Shown here piece after piece: positions 35,340-45,266 of a DNA stretch of 64,000 nt. Under the pieces are notes generated by a model. The model did not search any database, was not told the origin of the DNA, and saw only the letters and a list, made by a program, of their open reading frames with translations. The position numbers were made by a program, and so were the translations under genes. The stretch is from NCBI RefSeq assembly GCF_947487305.1, contig NZ_CANKWH010000005.1, forward strand, positions 124,001 to 188,000. The letters run 5' to 3'. Source of the DNA: an uncultured Paracoccus sp. (GTDB lineage: Bacteria; Pseudomonadota; Alphaproteobacteria; Rhodobacterales; Rhodobacteraceae). The first letter of the stretch is position 1, and the number at the start of each line of letters is the position of its first letter.

Positions 35340-36245
35340 TCAGGCGCTGCCGCCGAGGACCTGGCAGAGCCGGTCGAGTTGATCCAGATCCTTGTAGGTC
35401 ACAACAAGCTGCCCGCCATCGGCATTGGCGGCATGGTTGATCGCCACCCGCATCTTCAGATGCGCGGAAAGATCGGATTCGAGCACGCGGGTATCGGCAT
35501 CCTTCTCGCCTGCCCGGCGATTGGCCGGCTTGGCGGCTGGCGGATTGATCAGGTCGCGCACCAGCTTCTCAGTTTCGCGGACCGACAACCCTCGCTCGAT
35601 GACCCGGCGCGCGAGTTGCGCCGCATTGGGTGCCGGCACCAGCGCGCGGGCGTGGCCGGCACTCAGCTTGCCCTCTTTCAGCCAGATCTGCACCTGTTCC
35701 GGCAGGTTCAAAAGGCGCAGCAGGTTGGCGATGTGGCTGCGGCTTTTGTTCAGCGCCTCCGCCAGTTGCTCCTGCGTGTGACCGAAACGGTCCATCAGCT
35801 GCCGGAACGAAGCCGCCTCTTCGATGGCATTCAGGTCAGCACGCTGGATATTCTCGATCAGCGCAATCTCGAGCACCTCGGTATCGCTGAGATCGCGGAT
35901 GATGACGGGCAATTCATGCAGCTGCGCCTGCTGCGCCGCGCGCCAGCGGCGTTCGCCGGCGACGATCTGGTAAAGACCCTCGTCGCGCGGATGCGGACGG
36001 ACGATCAGCGGCTGCAGCACGCCGCGGGCCTTCAGCGATTGCGCCAGTTCCTGCAGCGCCTCGGGCTCGAAGCTGCGGCGCGGCTGATCGGGATTGGGCG
36101 AAATCTGCTCGATCGGGATCATGTTACGGTCAGTGCTGGCCGTGGGACGATTGGCCGCTTCCGTTGCCGGAACCAGGTCCACATCGGCCATCAGCGCCGA
36201 CAAGCCGCGACCGAGGCCACGCTTTCCCAGTTTGGAATCAGCCAT
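35340..36245 (-). CDS. parB: Chromosome partitioning protein ParB
   Basis: A 301-residue CTP-dependent DNA clamp that loads at parS and spreads. It opens KRGLGRGLSALMAD, then the ParB/Srx CTPase domain with GLYQIVAGERRWRAAQQA (GERRxRA motif) and ENIQRADLNAIEEA. A helix-turn-helix follows with HTQEQLAEALNKSRSHIANLLRLL, and the C-terminal dimer domain ends the protein. The start overlaps the parA stop by 8 bases. Two matching parS sites lie 1.4 and 3.2 kb upstream. Confidence 0.97.
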   Translation of the reverse strand: MADSKLGKRGLGRGLSALMADVDLVPATEAANRPTASTDRNMIPIEQISPNPDQPRRSFEPEALQELAQSLKARGVLQPLIVRPHPRDEGLYQIVAGERRWRAAQQAQLHELPVIIRDLSDTEVLEIALIENIQRADLNAIEEAASFRQLMDRFGHTQEQLAEALNKSRSHIANLLRLLNLPEQVQIWLKEGKLSAGHARALVPAPNAAQLARRVIERGLSVRETEKLVRDLINPPAAKPANRRAGEKDADTRVLESDLSAHLKMRVAINHAANADGGQLVVTYKDLDQLDRLCQVLGGSA

Positions 36246-37035
36246 TTACAGCCTCCTTGGTCTCGATCTGCTTCAGCCGCCCGGCAAATTCCCGGGCAAA
36301 TTCCCGATAGGCGATGCCGCCCTTGGAGCTTGGATCGTAATGCACCACCGGCTTGCCGAAAGACGGCGCCTCGGACACGCGGACATTGCGCGGAATGGTG
36401 GTGCGATAGACAAGATCGCCCAGAGTGGCGCGTGCATCGGCCTCGACCTGCTGAGAGAGATTGTTGCGGCTGTCGGCCATGGTCAGCAGCACGCCATTCA
36501 CCCGCAGATCGGGGTTGGCGGTCTGGCGGATCTGGCGGACGGTCATCAGGAGTTGCGAGAGACCTTCGAGTGCATAGAACTCGGCCTGCAACGGCACCAG
36601 CACCGCATCAGCGGCGACCATGGCATTGACGGTCAGCAGGCCAAGCGCCGGCGGACAATCGATCAGCACCAGGTCGGCGCCGGCCTCGGCGCGCAGGCTG
36701 CGGCGCAGCAGCCGGGTGCGGTCGGCGCTGCGCGAGAAATCGATATCGGCCGAGGAGAGGTCGGGCGTCGAGGGGACAATGCGCAGGTTCTCGACATCGG
36801 TGTTCAGCGCGGCTGCAGCCAGCGTCGCCTGCCCCCCCAGAAGGTCATAGGACGTGATTTCGCGCCGGTCCGGGTCGATGCCGAGGCCGGTCGAGGCGTT
36901 TCCCTGCGGATCTAGATCGATGAGGATCGTGCGCTGCCCGGCATCGGCCAGCGCCGCACCGAGATTGATGGCCGAGGTCGTCTTACCCACCCCGCCCTTC
37001 TGGTTGGCAATTGCAATGATGATCGGTTCAGACAT
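36238..37035 (-). CDS. parA: Chromosome partitioning ATPase ParA
   Basis: A 265-residue Walker-type ATPase that moves ParB-parS complexes. The deviant Walker A is NQKGGVGKTTSAINLG, with LIDLDPQGNASTGLG and LVLIDCPPALGLLTVNA as the A' and B motifs. Its beginning overlaps the end of rsmG by 8 bases. It forms the usual rsmG-parA-parB arrangement near the origin. Confidence 0.97.
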   Translation of the reverse strand: MSEPIIIAIANQKGGVGKTTSAINLGAALADAGQRTILIDLDPQGNASTGLGIDPDRREITSYDLLGGQATLAAAALNTDVENLRIVPSTPDLSSADIDFSRSADRTRLLRRSLRAEAGADLVLIDCPPALGLLTVNAMVAADAVLVPLQAEFYALEGLSQLLMTVRQIRQTANPDLRVNGVLLTMADSRNNLSQQVEADARATLGDLVYRTTIPRNVRVSEAPSFGKPVVHYDPSSKGGIAYREFAREFAGRLKQIETKEAVNG

Positions 37036-37621
37036 GGGAAATATCGCCTATCTCGAGAATCGCCGCGTTTTTATGGGTTTGGCTCGGATGCGCCACGTGG
37101 CGGAATCGCCATTGGGCTTGGGCGTCGCGCAGTTCGTCCTGCCAGTTCTCGCCCTTCATCAGCCAAGCCGTCCCGCCCTGTTTCAGGTGTCGATCCACAT
37201 ATGACATGAGGAGCGGCAGCGGGGCAAGCGCACGGGCGCTGACAATATCGGCAGCGGCAGGAATGAGCGATTCTATGCGCGCCGCGTGGATGGTGACGCG
37301 GCCCAGTCCCAGTTCGCGGATGCAGGTTCTGAGGAAGGTGGCCTTGCGCTGATCGCTTTCGACCAGATGGAAGTCAACCGGCTGATCGGCATAGTGGATC
37401 GCCGCGACCAGTCCCGGGAGCCCTCCCCCACTGCCGAGGTCGACCCATTTTCCTATCGCAGGGCCGACCAACACCGCGAGCTGCGCGCTATCGCGGATAT
37501 GGCGATCGGAAATGTCCTGCAGCGTCGACCTGGCGACGAGGTTGATGCGCGGATTCCATTTTTCGATCAGCCGGGCATAGTCGTGCAGCCGTTCCGATGT
37601 TTCACGTGAAACATCGCTCAT
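37028..37621 (-). CDS. rsmG: 16S rRNA (guanine-527-N7)-methyltransferase RsmG
   Basis: A 197-residue SAM-dependent methyltransferase (GidB). The family start pattern includes L..Y..LI.KWN.RINLVA followed by HIRDSAQL. The SAM motif is [18 protein letters not shown], and [11 protein letters not shown] follows. A parS palindrome lies across codons 4-8, so the N-terminal residues VSRET are dictated by the parS sequence. The ATG overlaps the mnmG stop. Confidence 0.95.
   Translation of the reverse strand: MSDVSRETSERLHDYARLIEKWNPRINLVARSTLQDISDRHIRDSAQLAVLVGPAIGKWVDLGSGGGLPGLVAAIHYADQPVDFHLVESDQRKATFLRTCIRELGLGRVTIHAARIESLIPAAADIVSARALAPLPLLMSYVDRHLKQGGTAWLMKGENWQDELRDAQAQWRFRHVAHPSQTHKNAAILEIGDISHV
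37598..37613. promoter_or_regulatory. parS centromere site 1 (inside the rsmG start)
   Basis: Exact 16-bp palindrome TGTTTCACGTGAAACA, the universal bacterial parS consensus, with no mismatch. It lies within the 5' end of rsmG, where it encodes part of SDVSRETS. It is a ParB loading site about 5 kb from the likely origin. Confidence 0.95.
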
Positions 37622-39489
37622 CCCGCGCGCTTCCGGGCGAGGTTGTGGGTTGTCGCCAGGATCAGCGTCAGCGCTGCCGGGGTCATCCCCTCGAGCCGCG
37701 AGGCTTCGGCCAGACTGCGCGGACGCTGAGCCGTCAACTTTCGCTGAAGCTCGGAGGACAGGCCCGAGAGATTGGCATAATCGAGGTCAGCCGGCAGCAG
37801 GATCTGCTCCTCGGCCTTCAGCATGGCGGCATCGCGCGCCTGGCGGTCGGTGTACTGGTGATAAATGGCATCATTGCGCAGCTGCTCGATGATCGAAGGC
37901 GGATATGCAGACAGTTCAGGTGCGAGGCCCAGCATCGCCGCGTCGTCGAGATCGACATAGGACATCAGGTCAAAGACCGACCGCGCTTGCCCGTCCTGGC
38001 GCACCGAAATGCCGCGCTTTACGAGTTCACTCGGCGAAAAGCGTGCGTTCTCGGCTATGATGCGGGCGGCAGCGTACTTCTCCATCTTCTCGGCGAACTG
38101 CGCCTGCCGTTCCGCACCGACGCAGCCCAGCTTGACCCCGAGTGGTGTCAGTCGCTGATCGGCATTGTCGGCCCGCAGCGTCAGCCGGAATTCGGCCCGC
38201 GAGGTGAACATGCGATAGGGTTCGGTGACGCCGCGCGTCGTCAGGTCGTCGATCATCACGCCGATATAGCTGTCGGTCCGGCTGAAGATAATCGGCTCGC
38301 GCCCCAATGCCGCCGCTGCCGCGTTCAGCCCGGCGACCAGGCCCTGTGCCCCCGCCTCTTCGTACCCGGTCGTGCCATTGATCTGACCGGCGAGATAGAG
38401 ACCCTTGATGGTCGACACCTGCAGGGTCGGCTCCAGCGCGCGCGGGTCGATATAGTCGTATTCCACCGCGTAGCCAGGCTGGAGAATAACAACGTTTTCA
38501 AGGCCTTTGATCGTGCGAACATAGGCCTCCTGCACGTCGCGCGGCAGCGAAGTCGAGATGCCGTTCGGATAGACGGTCGGATCGGCCAGCCCCTCCGGCT
38601 CGAGAAAGACCTGGTGCGAGGTCTTGTCGGCAAAGCGCGTCACCTTGTCCTCGATCGAGGGGCAGTAGCGCGGCCCGACACCATGAATGCGCCCGCCATA
38701 CATGGCGGAACGGCCCAGGTTGTCCTGGATGATCTGGTGCGTCCGCTCGTTGGTGTGCGTGATGCCGCAGGAGATCTGGGTCAGTGCCGGTTCGTGGCTG
38801 AGATCCGAGAACAGTTCCGGCTCGTCATCGCCGGGCTGGCTCTCCAGCACCGACCAGTCAATGGTCCGACCATCGAGGCGCGGGGGCGTGCCGGTCTTCA
38901 GCCGCCCGCGCGGAAGATCCAGCTCGGCCAGTGACGCAGCAAGGCCATAGGAGGCCTCGTCACCCCAACGGCCGGCCTTGTGGGTCTCATCACCGATATG
39001 GATCAGCCCATTGAGAAAGGTGCCGGTGGTCAGAACGACGGAAGCCGCGCGGAGCTCGGTGCCGTCGGCCAGCGCCACGCCCCGGATCGTCTGTCCGTCG
39101 CGGACGAACGACATGACTTCGCCGAACAGCAGCTCCAGCCCGGAAATTCCATCAAGGTGGGCCCGTGCCTCGCGGCGATAGGCGGCTCGGTCCATTTGTG
39201 CCCGAGGCCCACGGACAGCCGGGCCCTTGCGACGGTTCAGCAGCCGAAACTGGATGCCCGCACGGTCGGCGATCCGGCCCATGCAACCGTCGAGTGCGTC
39301 GATCTCGCGGACCAGGTGGCCCTTGCCGAGCCCGCCAATGGCCGGATTGCAGGACAGCGTGCCGACATCGCTTTCCTGCATGGTCACCAGCGCGGTGCTG
39401 GCCCCCATGCGCGCGGCGGCCGCAGCAGCTTCGGTGCCGGCATGACCGCCGCCAATGACGATGACATCATAATGTTTCACGTGAAACAT
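37618..39489 (-). CDS. mnmG: tRNA uridine-5-carboxymethylaminomethyl modification enzyme MnmG
   Basis: A 623-residue FAD enzyme (GidA) that with MnmE modifies U34 of certain tRNAs. The FAD fold is [51 protein letters not shown] and the catalytic-cysteine region [10 protein letters not shown] are diagnostic, and the C-terminal helical domain is complete. The N-terminus MFHVKH is set by the parS site that overlaps codons 1-6. It lies 2 bases downstream of mnmE. Confidence 0.97.
   Translation of the reverse strand: MFHVKHYDVIVIGGGHAGTEAAAAAARMGASTALVTMQESDVGTLSCNPAIGGLGKGHLVREIDALDGCMGRIADRAGIQFRLLNRRKGPAVRGPRAQMDRAAYRREARAHLDGISGLELLFGEVMSFVRDGQTIRGVALADGTELRAASVVLTTGTFLNGLIHIGDETHKAGRWGDEASYGLAASLAELDLPRGRLKTGTPPRLDGRTIDWSVLESQPGDDEPELFSDLSHEPALTQISCGITHTNERTHQIIQDNLGRSAMYGGRIHGVGPRYCPSIEDKVTRFADKTSHQVFLEPEGLADPTVYPNGISTSLPRDVQEAYVRTIKGLENVVILQPGYAVEYDYIDPRALEPTLQVSTIKGLYLAGQINGTTGYEEAGAQGLVAGLNAAAAALGREPIIFSRTDSYIGVMIDDLTTRGVTEPYRMFTSRAEFRLTLRADNADQRLTPLGVKLGCVGAERQAQFAEKMEKYAAARIIAENARFSPSELVKRGISVRQDGQARSVFDLMSYVDLDDAAMLGLAPELSAYPPSIIEQLRNDAIYHQYTDRQARDAAMLKAEEQILLPADLDYANLSGLSSELQRKLTAQRPRSLAEASRLEGMTPAALTLILATTHNLARKRAG
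39473..39488. promoter_or_regulatory. parS centromere site 2 (inside the mnmG start)
   Basis: A second exact copy of TGTTTCACGTGAAACA, overlapping the mnmG start codon; read in frame it gives FHVKH after the initiator Met. It is 1.9 kb from site 1 and about 3.3 kb from the likely origin. Confidence 0.95.
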
Positions 39490-39491
39490 CC

Positions 39492-40748
39492 CTATTTTCC
39501 GATACAGAAGGACGAGAAGATCACGTCCAGATAATCTTCGGCGCCGAGGCGCCCGACCAGTCGTTCCAGCGATAATGCCGTCTGACGGATGGATTCGGCA
39601 AGCAGTTCCGGCTGCGCCCGCGACCCGTCCAGCGCCCGCAAGGCATCACGCAACGCATCGGCCTGACGCCGATGGCTGACGATCCCCGCATCTGCGACGC
39701 GCCCCGACAGGGCCTCAAAGATCGATTGCAGCAAGGCCTCAACGCCCTCGCCCGTCACCGCAGACAGATCGCCCTGCCCTTCCGAAAGGTCCGCCTTCGA
39801 CCAGAGCGTCAGATCGCCGTCACGAAACAGCGTCAGATCGTGCTCGCCGCTCTCCGACAGGAAGATCCGCAGATCCGCCGCCTCGGCCCGCATCCGCGCC
39901 CGATCCACGCCAACCGCCTCGATCTGGTCCTCGGTTTCGCGCAAACCCGCCGTATCCAGGAAGGTCACGGCAAACCCGCGCAGGTCCATGCGCAGCTCGA
40001 TGATGTCCCGAGTCGTTCCCGGAATCGCCGAGACGATGGCCACCTCGCGCCGCGCCAGCCGATTGATCAGGCTGGATTTACCCGAGTTCGGCGGCCCGAC
40101 CACGGCAATCTCGAAACCCTCCCGCAGCCGCTCGCTGGCCGGATAGCCGTTCAGCTCGCGCTCGATCTCGCCGTGCAAGCGCTCGAGCAGGTCAAAGGCT
40201 TCCGCCGGAACTTCCTCCGGCACCTCCTCATCGGCAAAGTCGATGCTGGCCTCGACCAGCGCCCCGGAGCGGATCAGCATCTCGCGCCAGCCTTCGACGA
40301 TCCGCGCAATCTCGCCACCGGCTGCCCGCATCGCCTGCCGCCGCTGCGACTCCGTCTCGGCGGCCAGAAGATCCGACAGGCCCTCGACCTCGGCCAGGTC
40401 CAGTCGGCCATTCAGGAAGGCGCGCCGGGTGAATTCGCCGGCCTCTGCCTCGCGCAGCCCGCCATCGCGCAAAGCCGCCATCACCCGCCGCGTCACCACC
40501 GGCGCGCCGTGCAATTGCAGTTCGGCAACTTCCTCGCCGGTAAAACTGCGCCCAGATTCGAACCACAGGACCAGTGCCTGGTCCAGAACCTCGTCCCCGT
40601 CGCGCAGATTGCGGAACTCGGCTCGCCGCGCCACCGGTAACGGCCCGGCCAGCCGCTCGGCCGCCCCCCGCGCCCCGGGGCCGCTGATCCTCAAAACGGA
40701 AACGCCACCCCGGCCGGGCGGCGTTGCTTCTGCAAAGATCGTGTCCAT
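39492..40748 (-). CDS. mnmE: tRNA modification GTPase MnmE
   Basis: A 418-residue three-domain GTPase, partner of MnmG. The N-terminal tetrahydrofolate-binding domain starts [23 protein letters not shown]. The G domain has [12 protein letters not shown] (G1), GTTRD (G2), DTAGLRE (G3) and WSKADL (G4, NKxD-like with S for N). The C-terminus ends FCIGK, the conserved CxGK motif. It is about 35 residues shorter than the E. coli protein, as usual in alphaproteobacteria. Confidence 0.96.
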   Translation of the reverse strand: MDTIFAEATPPGRGGVSVLRISGPGARGAAERLAGPLPVARRAEFRNLRDGDEVLDQALVLWFESGRSFTGEEVAELQLHGAPVVTRRVMAALRDGGLREAEAGEFTRRAFLNGRLDLAEVEGLSDLLAAETESQRRQAMRAAGGEIARIVEGWREMLIRSGALVEASIDFADEEVPEEVPAEAFDLLERLHGEIERELNGYPASERLREGFEIAVVGPPNSGKSSLINRLARREVAIVSAIPGTTRDIIELRMDLRGFAVTFLDTAGLRETEDQIEAVGVDRARMRAEAADLRIFLSESGEHDLTLFRDGDLTLWSKADLSEGQGDLSAVTGEGVEALLQSIFEALSGRVADAGIVSHRRQADALRDALRALDGSRAQPELLAESIRQTALSLERLVGRLGAEDYLDVIFSSFCIGK

Positions 40749-40783
40749 GGCAGTCCGGTCGGTTCCCCGTAAGACCTTCCCCG

Positions 40784-42055
40784 TCAGGCGTTCATCGAAT
40801 CGAAGAACTCGCTGTTGGTCTTGGTCTGCTTCAGCTTCGAGATCAGGAACTCGATCGCATCGGTCGTGCCCATCGGGTTCAGGATGCGGCGCAGCAGGTA
40901 AGTCTTCTGCAAGTCTTTGGAATCAACCAGCAATTCTTCCTTCCGCGTACCCGATTTCAGGATATCCATGGCCGGGAAGACGCGCTTGTCGGCGACCTTG
41001 CGGTCCAGCACGATCTCGCTGTTGCCGGTGCCCTTGAACTCCTCGAAAATCACCTCGTCCATGCGTGAACCGGTATCGATCAGCGCGGTGGCGATGATGG
41101 TCAGCGATCCGCCCTCCTCTATGTTCCGCGCGGCCCCGAAGAAGCGCTTGGGGCGCTGCAGGGCGTTCGCATCCACACCGCCGGTCAGCACCTTGCCCGA
41201 GGACGGGACAGTGGTGTTGAAGGCCCGGCCAAGGCGGGTGATCGAGTCGAGCAGGATGACCACATCGCGCTTGTGTTCGACCAGGCGTTTGGCCTTCTCG
41301 ATCACCATCTCGCTGACGGCAACGTGCCGGGTGGCCGGCTCGTCGAAGGTCGAGGAAATCACCTCGCCCTTCACGCTGCGCTGCATGTCGGTCACTTCTT
41401 CCGGGCGTTCATCGATCAGCAGCACGATCAGGTAGCATTCGGGATGATTCTTCTCGATCGAATGCGCGATATTCTGCAGCAGAACGGTCTTACCCGTGCG
41501 CGGCGGCGCCACGATCAGCGAGCGCTGGCCCTTGCCGATCGGTGCAACCAGGTCGATGATCCGGGCCGAGCGATCCTTGATCGTCGGGTCCTCGATCTCC
41601 ATCTTCAGCCGCTCATTCGGATAAAGCGGCGTCAGGTTATCGAAGGCAACCTTGTGGCGGGCCTTCTCGGGATCCTCGAAATTGATCCGCTCGACCTTGG
41701 TCAGGGCGAAATAGCGTTCATTCTCGCCGGGCGCGCGGATGACACCCTCAACCGTGTCGCCGGTGCGCAGGCTGTGCTGGCGGATCATGTCGGGGCTGAC
41801 ATAGATATCGTCGGGACCGGGCAGATAGTTGGCGCCGGTCGAGCGCAGGAAGCCAAAGCCGTCCTGCACGACCTCCAGCACCCCGTCACCGCCGATGTCC
41901 CAGCCATCCTCGGCATGTTCTTTCAACAGCGAGAACATCATCTCGCCCTTGCGCATGGTCGAGGCGTTCTCGATCTCCCATTCCTCGGCCATGGCCAGCA
42001 GGTCAGCCGGGCTCTTGGCCTTCAGGTCGGACAGGTTCAAGCGTTCTTCGTTCAT
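40784..42055 (-). CDS. rho: Transcription termination factor Rho
   Basis: A hexameric RNA helicase of about 423 residues. The N-terminal domain begins [20 protein letters not shown]. The cold-shock RNA-binding domain has [23 protein letters not shown], Walker A is [12 protein letters not shown] and Walker B is [15 protein letters not shown]. The Q-loop is [18 protein letters not shown], and the R-loop region follows. Two adjacent ATGs are possible (one codon apart) and no strong ribosome site marks either. It sits between hemJ and mnmE, the normal alphaproteobacterial context. Confidence 0.96.
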   Translation of the reverse strand: MNEERLNLSDLKAKSPADLLAMAEEWEIENASTMRKGEMMFSLLKEHAEDGWDIGGDGVLEVVQDGFGFLRSTGANYLPGPDDIYVSPDMIRQHSLRTGDTVEGVIRAPGENERYFALTKVERINFEDPEKARHKVAFDNLTPLYPNERLKMEIEDPTIKDRSARIIDLVAPIGKGQRSLIVAPPRTGKTVLLQNIAHSIEKNHPECYLIVLLIDERPEEVTDMQRSVKGEVISSTFDEPATRHVAVSEMVIEKAKRLVEHKRDVVILLDSITRLGRAFNTTVPSSGKVLTGGVDANALQRPKRFFGAARNIEEGGSLTIIATALIDTGSRMDEVIFEEFKGTGNSEIVLDRKVADKRVFPAMDILKSGTRKEELLVDSKDLQKTYLLRRILNPMGTTDAIEFLISKLKQTKTNSEFFDSMNA

Positions 42056-42180
42056 CATTCGGACCAATATGGCACGTCCCGCCCATCAGGATCGGTCATG
42101 CATCAATGTATGGAAATCCCCGTACCGGACGGCCGGGCTTGGCAGCGCAGATAGGTGAGCCGGGTCGAAAAGTCAACCGC

Positions 42181-42627
42181 TCAGAACTTGACGATCACCG
42201 AGACGACGATCAGCGCCATCAGCAGCGTCGGCACCTCGTTCATCAGCCGATAGCGGCGTCCGCCAAGGGACTGACCATTTCTCAGCAGCTTGCGCTGCCG
42301 TCCCAGCCAGTGATGGAACCAGGTCATCGCCAGCACCGCCGCCGCCTTCACCCAGGGCCAGGCATAGCCCCAGTCGACAATTCCGGGGGTGAAGACGAGG
42401 CACAGGCCCGCGACCCAGGTCACGATCATCGCCGGGTTCATGATCAGCCGCAGCAGTTTCTGCTCCATCATCACGAAACTGCTGCCCGGCTCACCTTCGG
42501 TCATGCCGCGTTCGGCATGATAAACAAAGAGGCGTGGCAGGTAGAACAGACCCGCCATCCAGGAAATCACCGCCATGACATGCAGGGATTTGATCCAGGG
42601 ATAGAAAGTACTCAACAGCTCGGTCAT
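42181..42627 (-). CDS. hemJ: Protoporphyrinogen IX oxidase HemJ
   Basis: A 148-residue inner-membrane protein catalysing oxidation of protoporphyrinogen IX to protoporphyrin IX. Four hydrophobic segments are visible, with the early conserved histidine in KSLHVMAVISWMAGLFYLPRLFVYH and KAAAVLAMTWFHHWL containing later conserved residues. AAAGGTGG precedes the chosen ATG (MTELLSTF). It is the last gene before the origin region, reading away from it. hemE, often adjacent in relatives, is not here. Confidence 0.92.
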   Translation of the reverse strand: MTELLSTFYPWIKSLHVMAVISWMAGLFYLPRLFVYHAERGMTEGEPGSSFVMMEQKLLRLIMNPAMIVTWVAGLCLVFTPGIVDWGYAWPWVKAAAVLAMTWFHHWLGRQRKLLRNGQSLGGRRYRLMNEVPTLLMALIVVSVIVKF

Positions 42628-42697
42628 CGCGCCACCTTTCGACATCGGCCCTCTAACATAAAGAAAGAAAGAAAAGGAATGATGATGTTGTAGGGCC

Positions 42698-43020
42698 AGT
42701 GGATAGTCTGGACAGGAGGACTCCAGACCATTTCATCCACAAGACGGCGTTCTGAGGCAGATCTCGGACGCGGCTGTTGATAACGCGAAATCACCCCTGA
42801 ATCCAAATTCTTGCGACGGGAAAGCCTTGTGGAGAATCTCTGAATGACTCGGCTTGTCCACATCATCCCCAGCGCACCGAGAGATTTCATCTTCCTGTGG
42901 ATTAGGTCCGCGCGTTCACCTTTGGTCCCGCCCCTTTTTCCACAGCCCGCCGCGACAGGAGAAAAATCCCAAGCCCAGACCATTCTCCGTCCACAGACTT
43001 ATCCACAGGTTCGCCCGTCA
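42698..43020. other. oriC: Probable chromosomal replication origin (oriC)
   Basis: This is the only long gene-free stretch (42628-43120). It contains a perfect DnaA box TTATCCACA (42999-43007) and six 9-mers one base off the consensus: 42733-42741, 42775-42783 (reverse), 42828-42836 (reverse), 42854-42862, 42896-42904 (reverse) and 42936-42944. Weaker matches lie at 42698 and 42987. Four GANTC sites (CcrM methylation type) at 42719, 42799, 42834 and 42846 lie among them. A purine-rich, AT-richer patch sits at 42658-42690 beside hemJ. The gene order hemJ-[gap]-aroE-coaE-dnaQ, flanking parS sites and outward-facing genes agree with an origin. Exact limits and the unwinding element are not determined. 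Confidence 0.85.
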
Positions 43021-43120
43021 CGGTAAAGGCTTCACGGAAATGCGAGTTTTCGCTTTCGCCACGGGTGAATGCCGCTTACCTTCACCGCCAGACCCAGCTG
43101 CCAGGACCCATCGCGCAAGC

Positions 43121-43975
43121 ATGACCGAGACATCTTCCGCGGCGCCGATCGCCAATGTCCCGCTTTCGGGCGTGATCGGGATGCCCATCGCCCATTCCAA
43201 ATCACCGCGCCTCCACCGCCACTGGCTGGATCGCTATGGCATTGCCGGTCACTACGTCCCGATGCCGGTCATGCCCGAGCATCTGGCCGAGGTGCTGCGC
43301 ATCCTGCCCTATGCCGGCTTCGTCGGGCTGAACGTCACGATCCCGCATAAAGAGGCCGTGCTGACGCTGGCCGACGTGGTTACGGATCGCGCGGCGCTGA
43401 TCGGCGCGGCGAATACGCTGATCTTCCGCCCCGACGGCAAGATCCATGCCGACAATACCGACGGTTACGGTTTCATTGCCAACCTGCGCCAGAACCTGCC
43501 CGACTGGCAGGCCGATGCAGGCCCCGCCGCCGTCATCGGCGCGGGTGGCGCGGCCCGCGCGGTGGTGGCCTCGCTTCTCGACAGCGGCGTGCAGGAATTG
43601 CGTATCTCGAACCGCACGCGCATCCGGGCCGAGCAGATCAAGGCGGAATTCGGGGCTCGCGTCGTCGTCTATGACTGGGCGCAGGTCGGCAATATGCTGG
43701 ACGGCGCGGCTACGGTGGTCAATTCCACCTCGCTTGGCATGACCGGCAAGCAGCCTTTCCGGGTGCCGCTGGATGCGCTGTCGCCCGATGCGGTGGCGAC
43801 CGATCTGGTCTATACGCCGCTGATGACGCCGTTTTTGACCGAGGCGCAGCAGCGCGGATGCCGCGTTGTCGACGGGCTCGGGATGCTGCTGCACCAGGCC
43901 GCACCGGGCTTTGAACGCTGGTTCGGCCAGCGCCCCGAAGTCGATGCCGCCACCCGCGCTGCCGTCCTCGGATGA
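43121..43975 (+). CDS. aroE: Shikimate dehydrogenase
   Basis: A 284-residue NADPH enzyme reducing 3-dehydroshikimate in aromatic amino-acid synthesis. Substrate motif [17 protein letters not shown], catalytic Lys in [10 protein letters not shown], Asp in NTDGYGF and nucleotide loop [12 protein letters not shown] are present, as is [12 protein letters not shown] chose the ATG of MTETSSAAP; the frame is open further upstream into the origin region, but that sequence has no family resemblance. The stop overlaps the coaE start. First gene to the right of oriC. Confidence 0.95.
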   Translation: MTETSSAAPIANVPLSGVIGMPIAHSKSPRLHRHWLDRYGIAGHYVPMPVMPEHLAEVLRILPYAGFVGLNVTIPHKEAVLTLADVVTDRAALIGAANTLIFRPDGKIHADNTDGYGFIANLRQNLPDWQADAGPAAVIGAGGAARAVVASLLDSGVQELRISNRTRIRAEQIKAEFGARVVVYDWAQVGNMLDGAATVVNSTSLGMTGKQPFRVPLDALSPDAVATDLVYTPLMTPFLTEAQQRGCRVVDGLGMLLHQAAPGFERWFGQRPEVDAATRAAVLG

Positions 43976-44550
43976 GCTTCCGTCTCGGCCTCACCGGCAG
44001 CATCGGCATGGGCAAGTCCACCACGGCGCAGATGTTCCGCGATCTGGGCCACCCGGTCTGGGATGCCGATGCGGCGGTGCACCGGCTCTATGCGGCGGGT
44101 GGCGCGCCGCTGGAGCAGGCTTTTCCCGGCGCGGTTAGGGATGGTGCTGTCGACCGCGCCCGGCTCAAGGCACTTCTTGCGCAGGATGAAACCGGCTTCG
44201 CCCGGCTCGAGCGCATCGTTCATCCGCTGGTCGCCGCCGACCGCGCCGATTTCATCCGCCAGCACCGTAACGCCCCGATCGTCGTTCTCGACATTCCGCT
44301 GCTTTTCGAGACCGGGGGCGAAAAGGGCGTGGATGGCATCGCCGTGGTCTCGGCGGGCGCCGAGTTGCAGCGCCAGCGGGTGCTGGCCCGCCCCGGCATG
44401 ACCGAGCAGAGTTTTGCCATGATCCTTGACCGGCAGATGCCGGATGCGGAAAAGAGGGCGCGGGCGGACTGGGTGATCCCGACCGAGACGCTCGAGGGCG
44501 CAAGGGCCGCCGTGGACCGGATCTGCAAGGACATACTGAGCAATGCGTGA
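43972..44550 (+). CDS. coaE: Dephospho-CoA kinase
   Basis: A 192-residue P-loop kinase performing the last step of coenzyme A synthesis. Walker A is [17 protein letters not shown]; the DPCK signature appears as [24 protein letters not shown] and [13 protein letters not shown]. The ATG overlaps the aroE stop, and the end overlaps dnaQ by 8 bases, so the three genes are coupled. Confidence 0.96.
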   Translation: MSFRLGLTGSIGMGKSTTAQMFRDLGHPVWDADAAVHRLYAAGGAPLEQAFPGAVRDGAVDRARLKALLAQDETGFARLERIVHPLVAADRADFIRQHRNAPIVVLDIPLLFETGGEKGVDGIAVVSAGAELQRQRVLARPGMTEQSFAMILDRQMPDAEKRARADWVIPTETLEGARAAVDRICKDILSNA

Positions 44551-45241
44551 GATCGTTCTGGATACGGAAACCACCGGCTTCGAGGCCGAACAAGGCGACC
44601 GCATCGTCGAGATTGGCGCCATCGAGCTGGTGAACCACCTGCCGACCGGGCGGACCTTTCACGAGTATATCGACCCCGAACGCTCGATGCCGAAAGAAGC
44701 CTTCGACGTTCACGGGCTTGGCGACGACTTTCTGCGCGGCAAACCGAAATTCGCCGAGATCGCGCAGAAATTCATCGGCTTCATCGGCGAGGATGCCAAG
44801 CTGGTCATCCATAACGCCAAGTTCGACATGAAATTCCTCAATGCCGAGCTGAAGCGTGCCGGTCACGCCCCCCTGCCCTGGTCGCGGGCGCTCGATACGG
44901 TTGGCCTTGCGCGTGAGAAATTCCCCGGCTCTCCGGCATCGCTCGATGCCCTCTGCCGCCGCTTCGGCATCGACAACTCGAACCGCACGCTGCACGGGGC
45001 GCTGCTGGACAGCGAACTGCTGGCCGAGGTCTACCTGGAACTGATCGGCGGCCGGCAGCCCGACCTGATCCTTGGCGGGCCGACCGTGTCGCAGGACAGA
45101 ACCGATGCCACGCAGCAGACCGGTGCGCAGCGCCCCCGCCCGCAGCCGTTGCCCTCGCGCCTGACCGAGGACGAGGCCGCCGCACACGCGGAGTTCGTCA
45201 CCAAGCTGGGCGCCGATGCCCTGTGGCTGCGCTTCGGATGA
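44543..45241 (+). CDS. dnaQ: DNA polymerase III epsilon subunit (proofreading exonuclease)
   Basis: A 232-residue 3'-5' exonuclease of the DEDDh class. Exo I is [10 protein letters not shown], Exo [15 protein letters not shown] and Exo [20 protein letters not shown]. The C-terminal region, which normally contacts the polymerase alpha subunit, is Gln/Pro/Arg rich. It is the last of the aroE-coaE-dnaQ operon beside the origin. Confidence 0.95.
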   Translation: MREIVLDTETTGFEAEQGDRIVEIGAIELVNHLPTGRTFHEYIDPERSMPKEAFDVHGLGDDFLRGKPKFAEIAQKFIGFIGEDAKLVIHNAKFDMKFLNAELKRAGHAPLPWSRALDTVGLAREKFPGSPASLDALCRRFGIDNSNRTLHGALLDSELLAEVYLELIGGRQPDLILGGPTVSQDRTDATQQTGAQRPRPQPLPSRLTEDEAAAHAEFVTKLGADALWLRFG

Positions 45242-45266
45242 GGGTCTCACGCGCCCCGGAGCGCCC

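Noticed and set aside
42624..42983. Open frame in the hemJ-aroE gap
   Set aside because: The sequence is better explained by DnaA boxes; the product has no recognisable features and would run through the origin.
42854..43120. Upstream extension of aroE into the origin region
   Set aside because: The added residues have no shikimate dehydrogenase similarity, and the family start lies at 43121.
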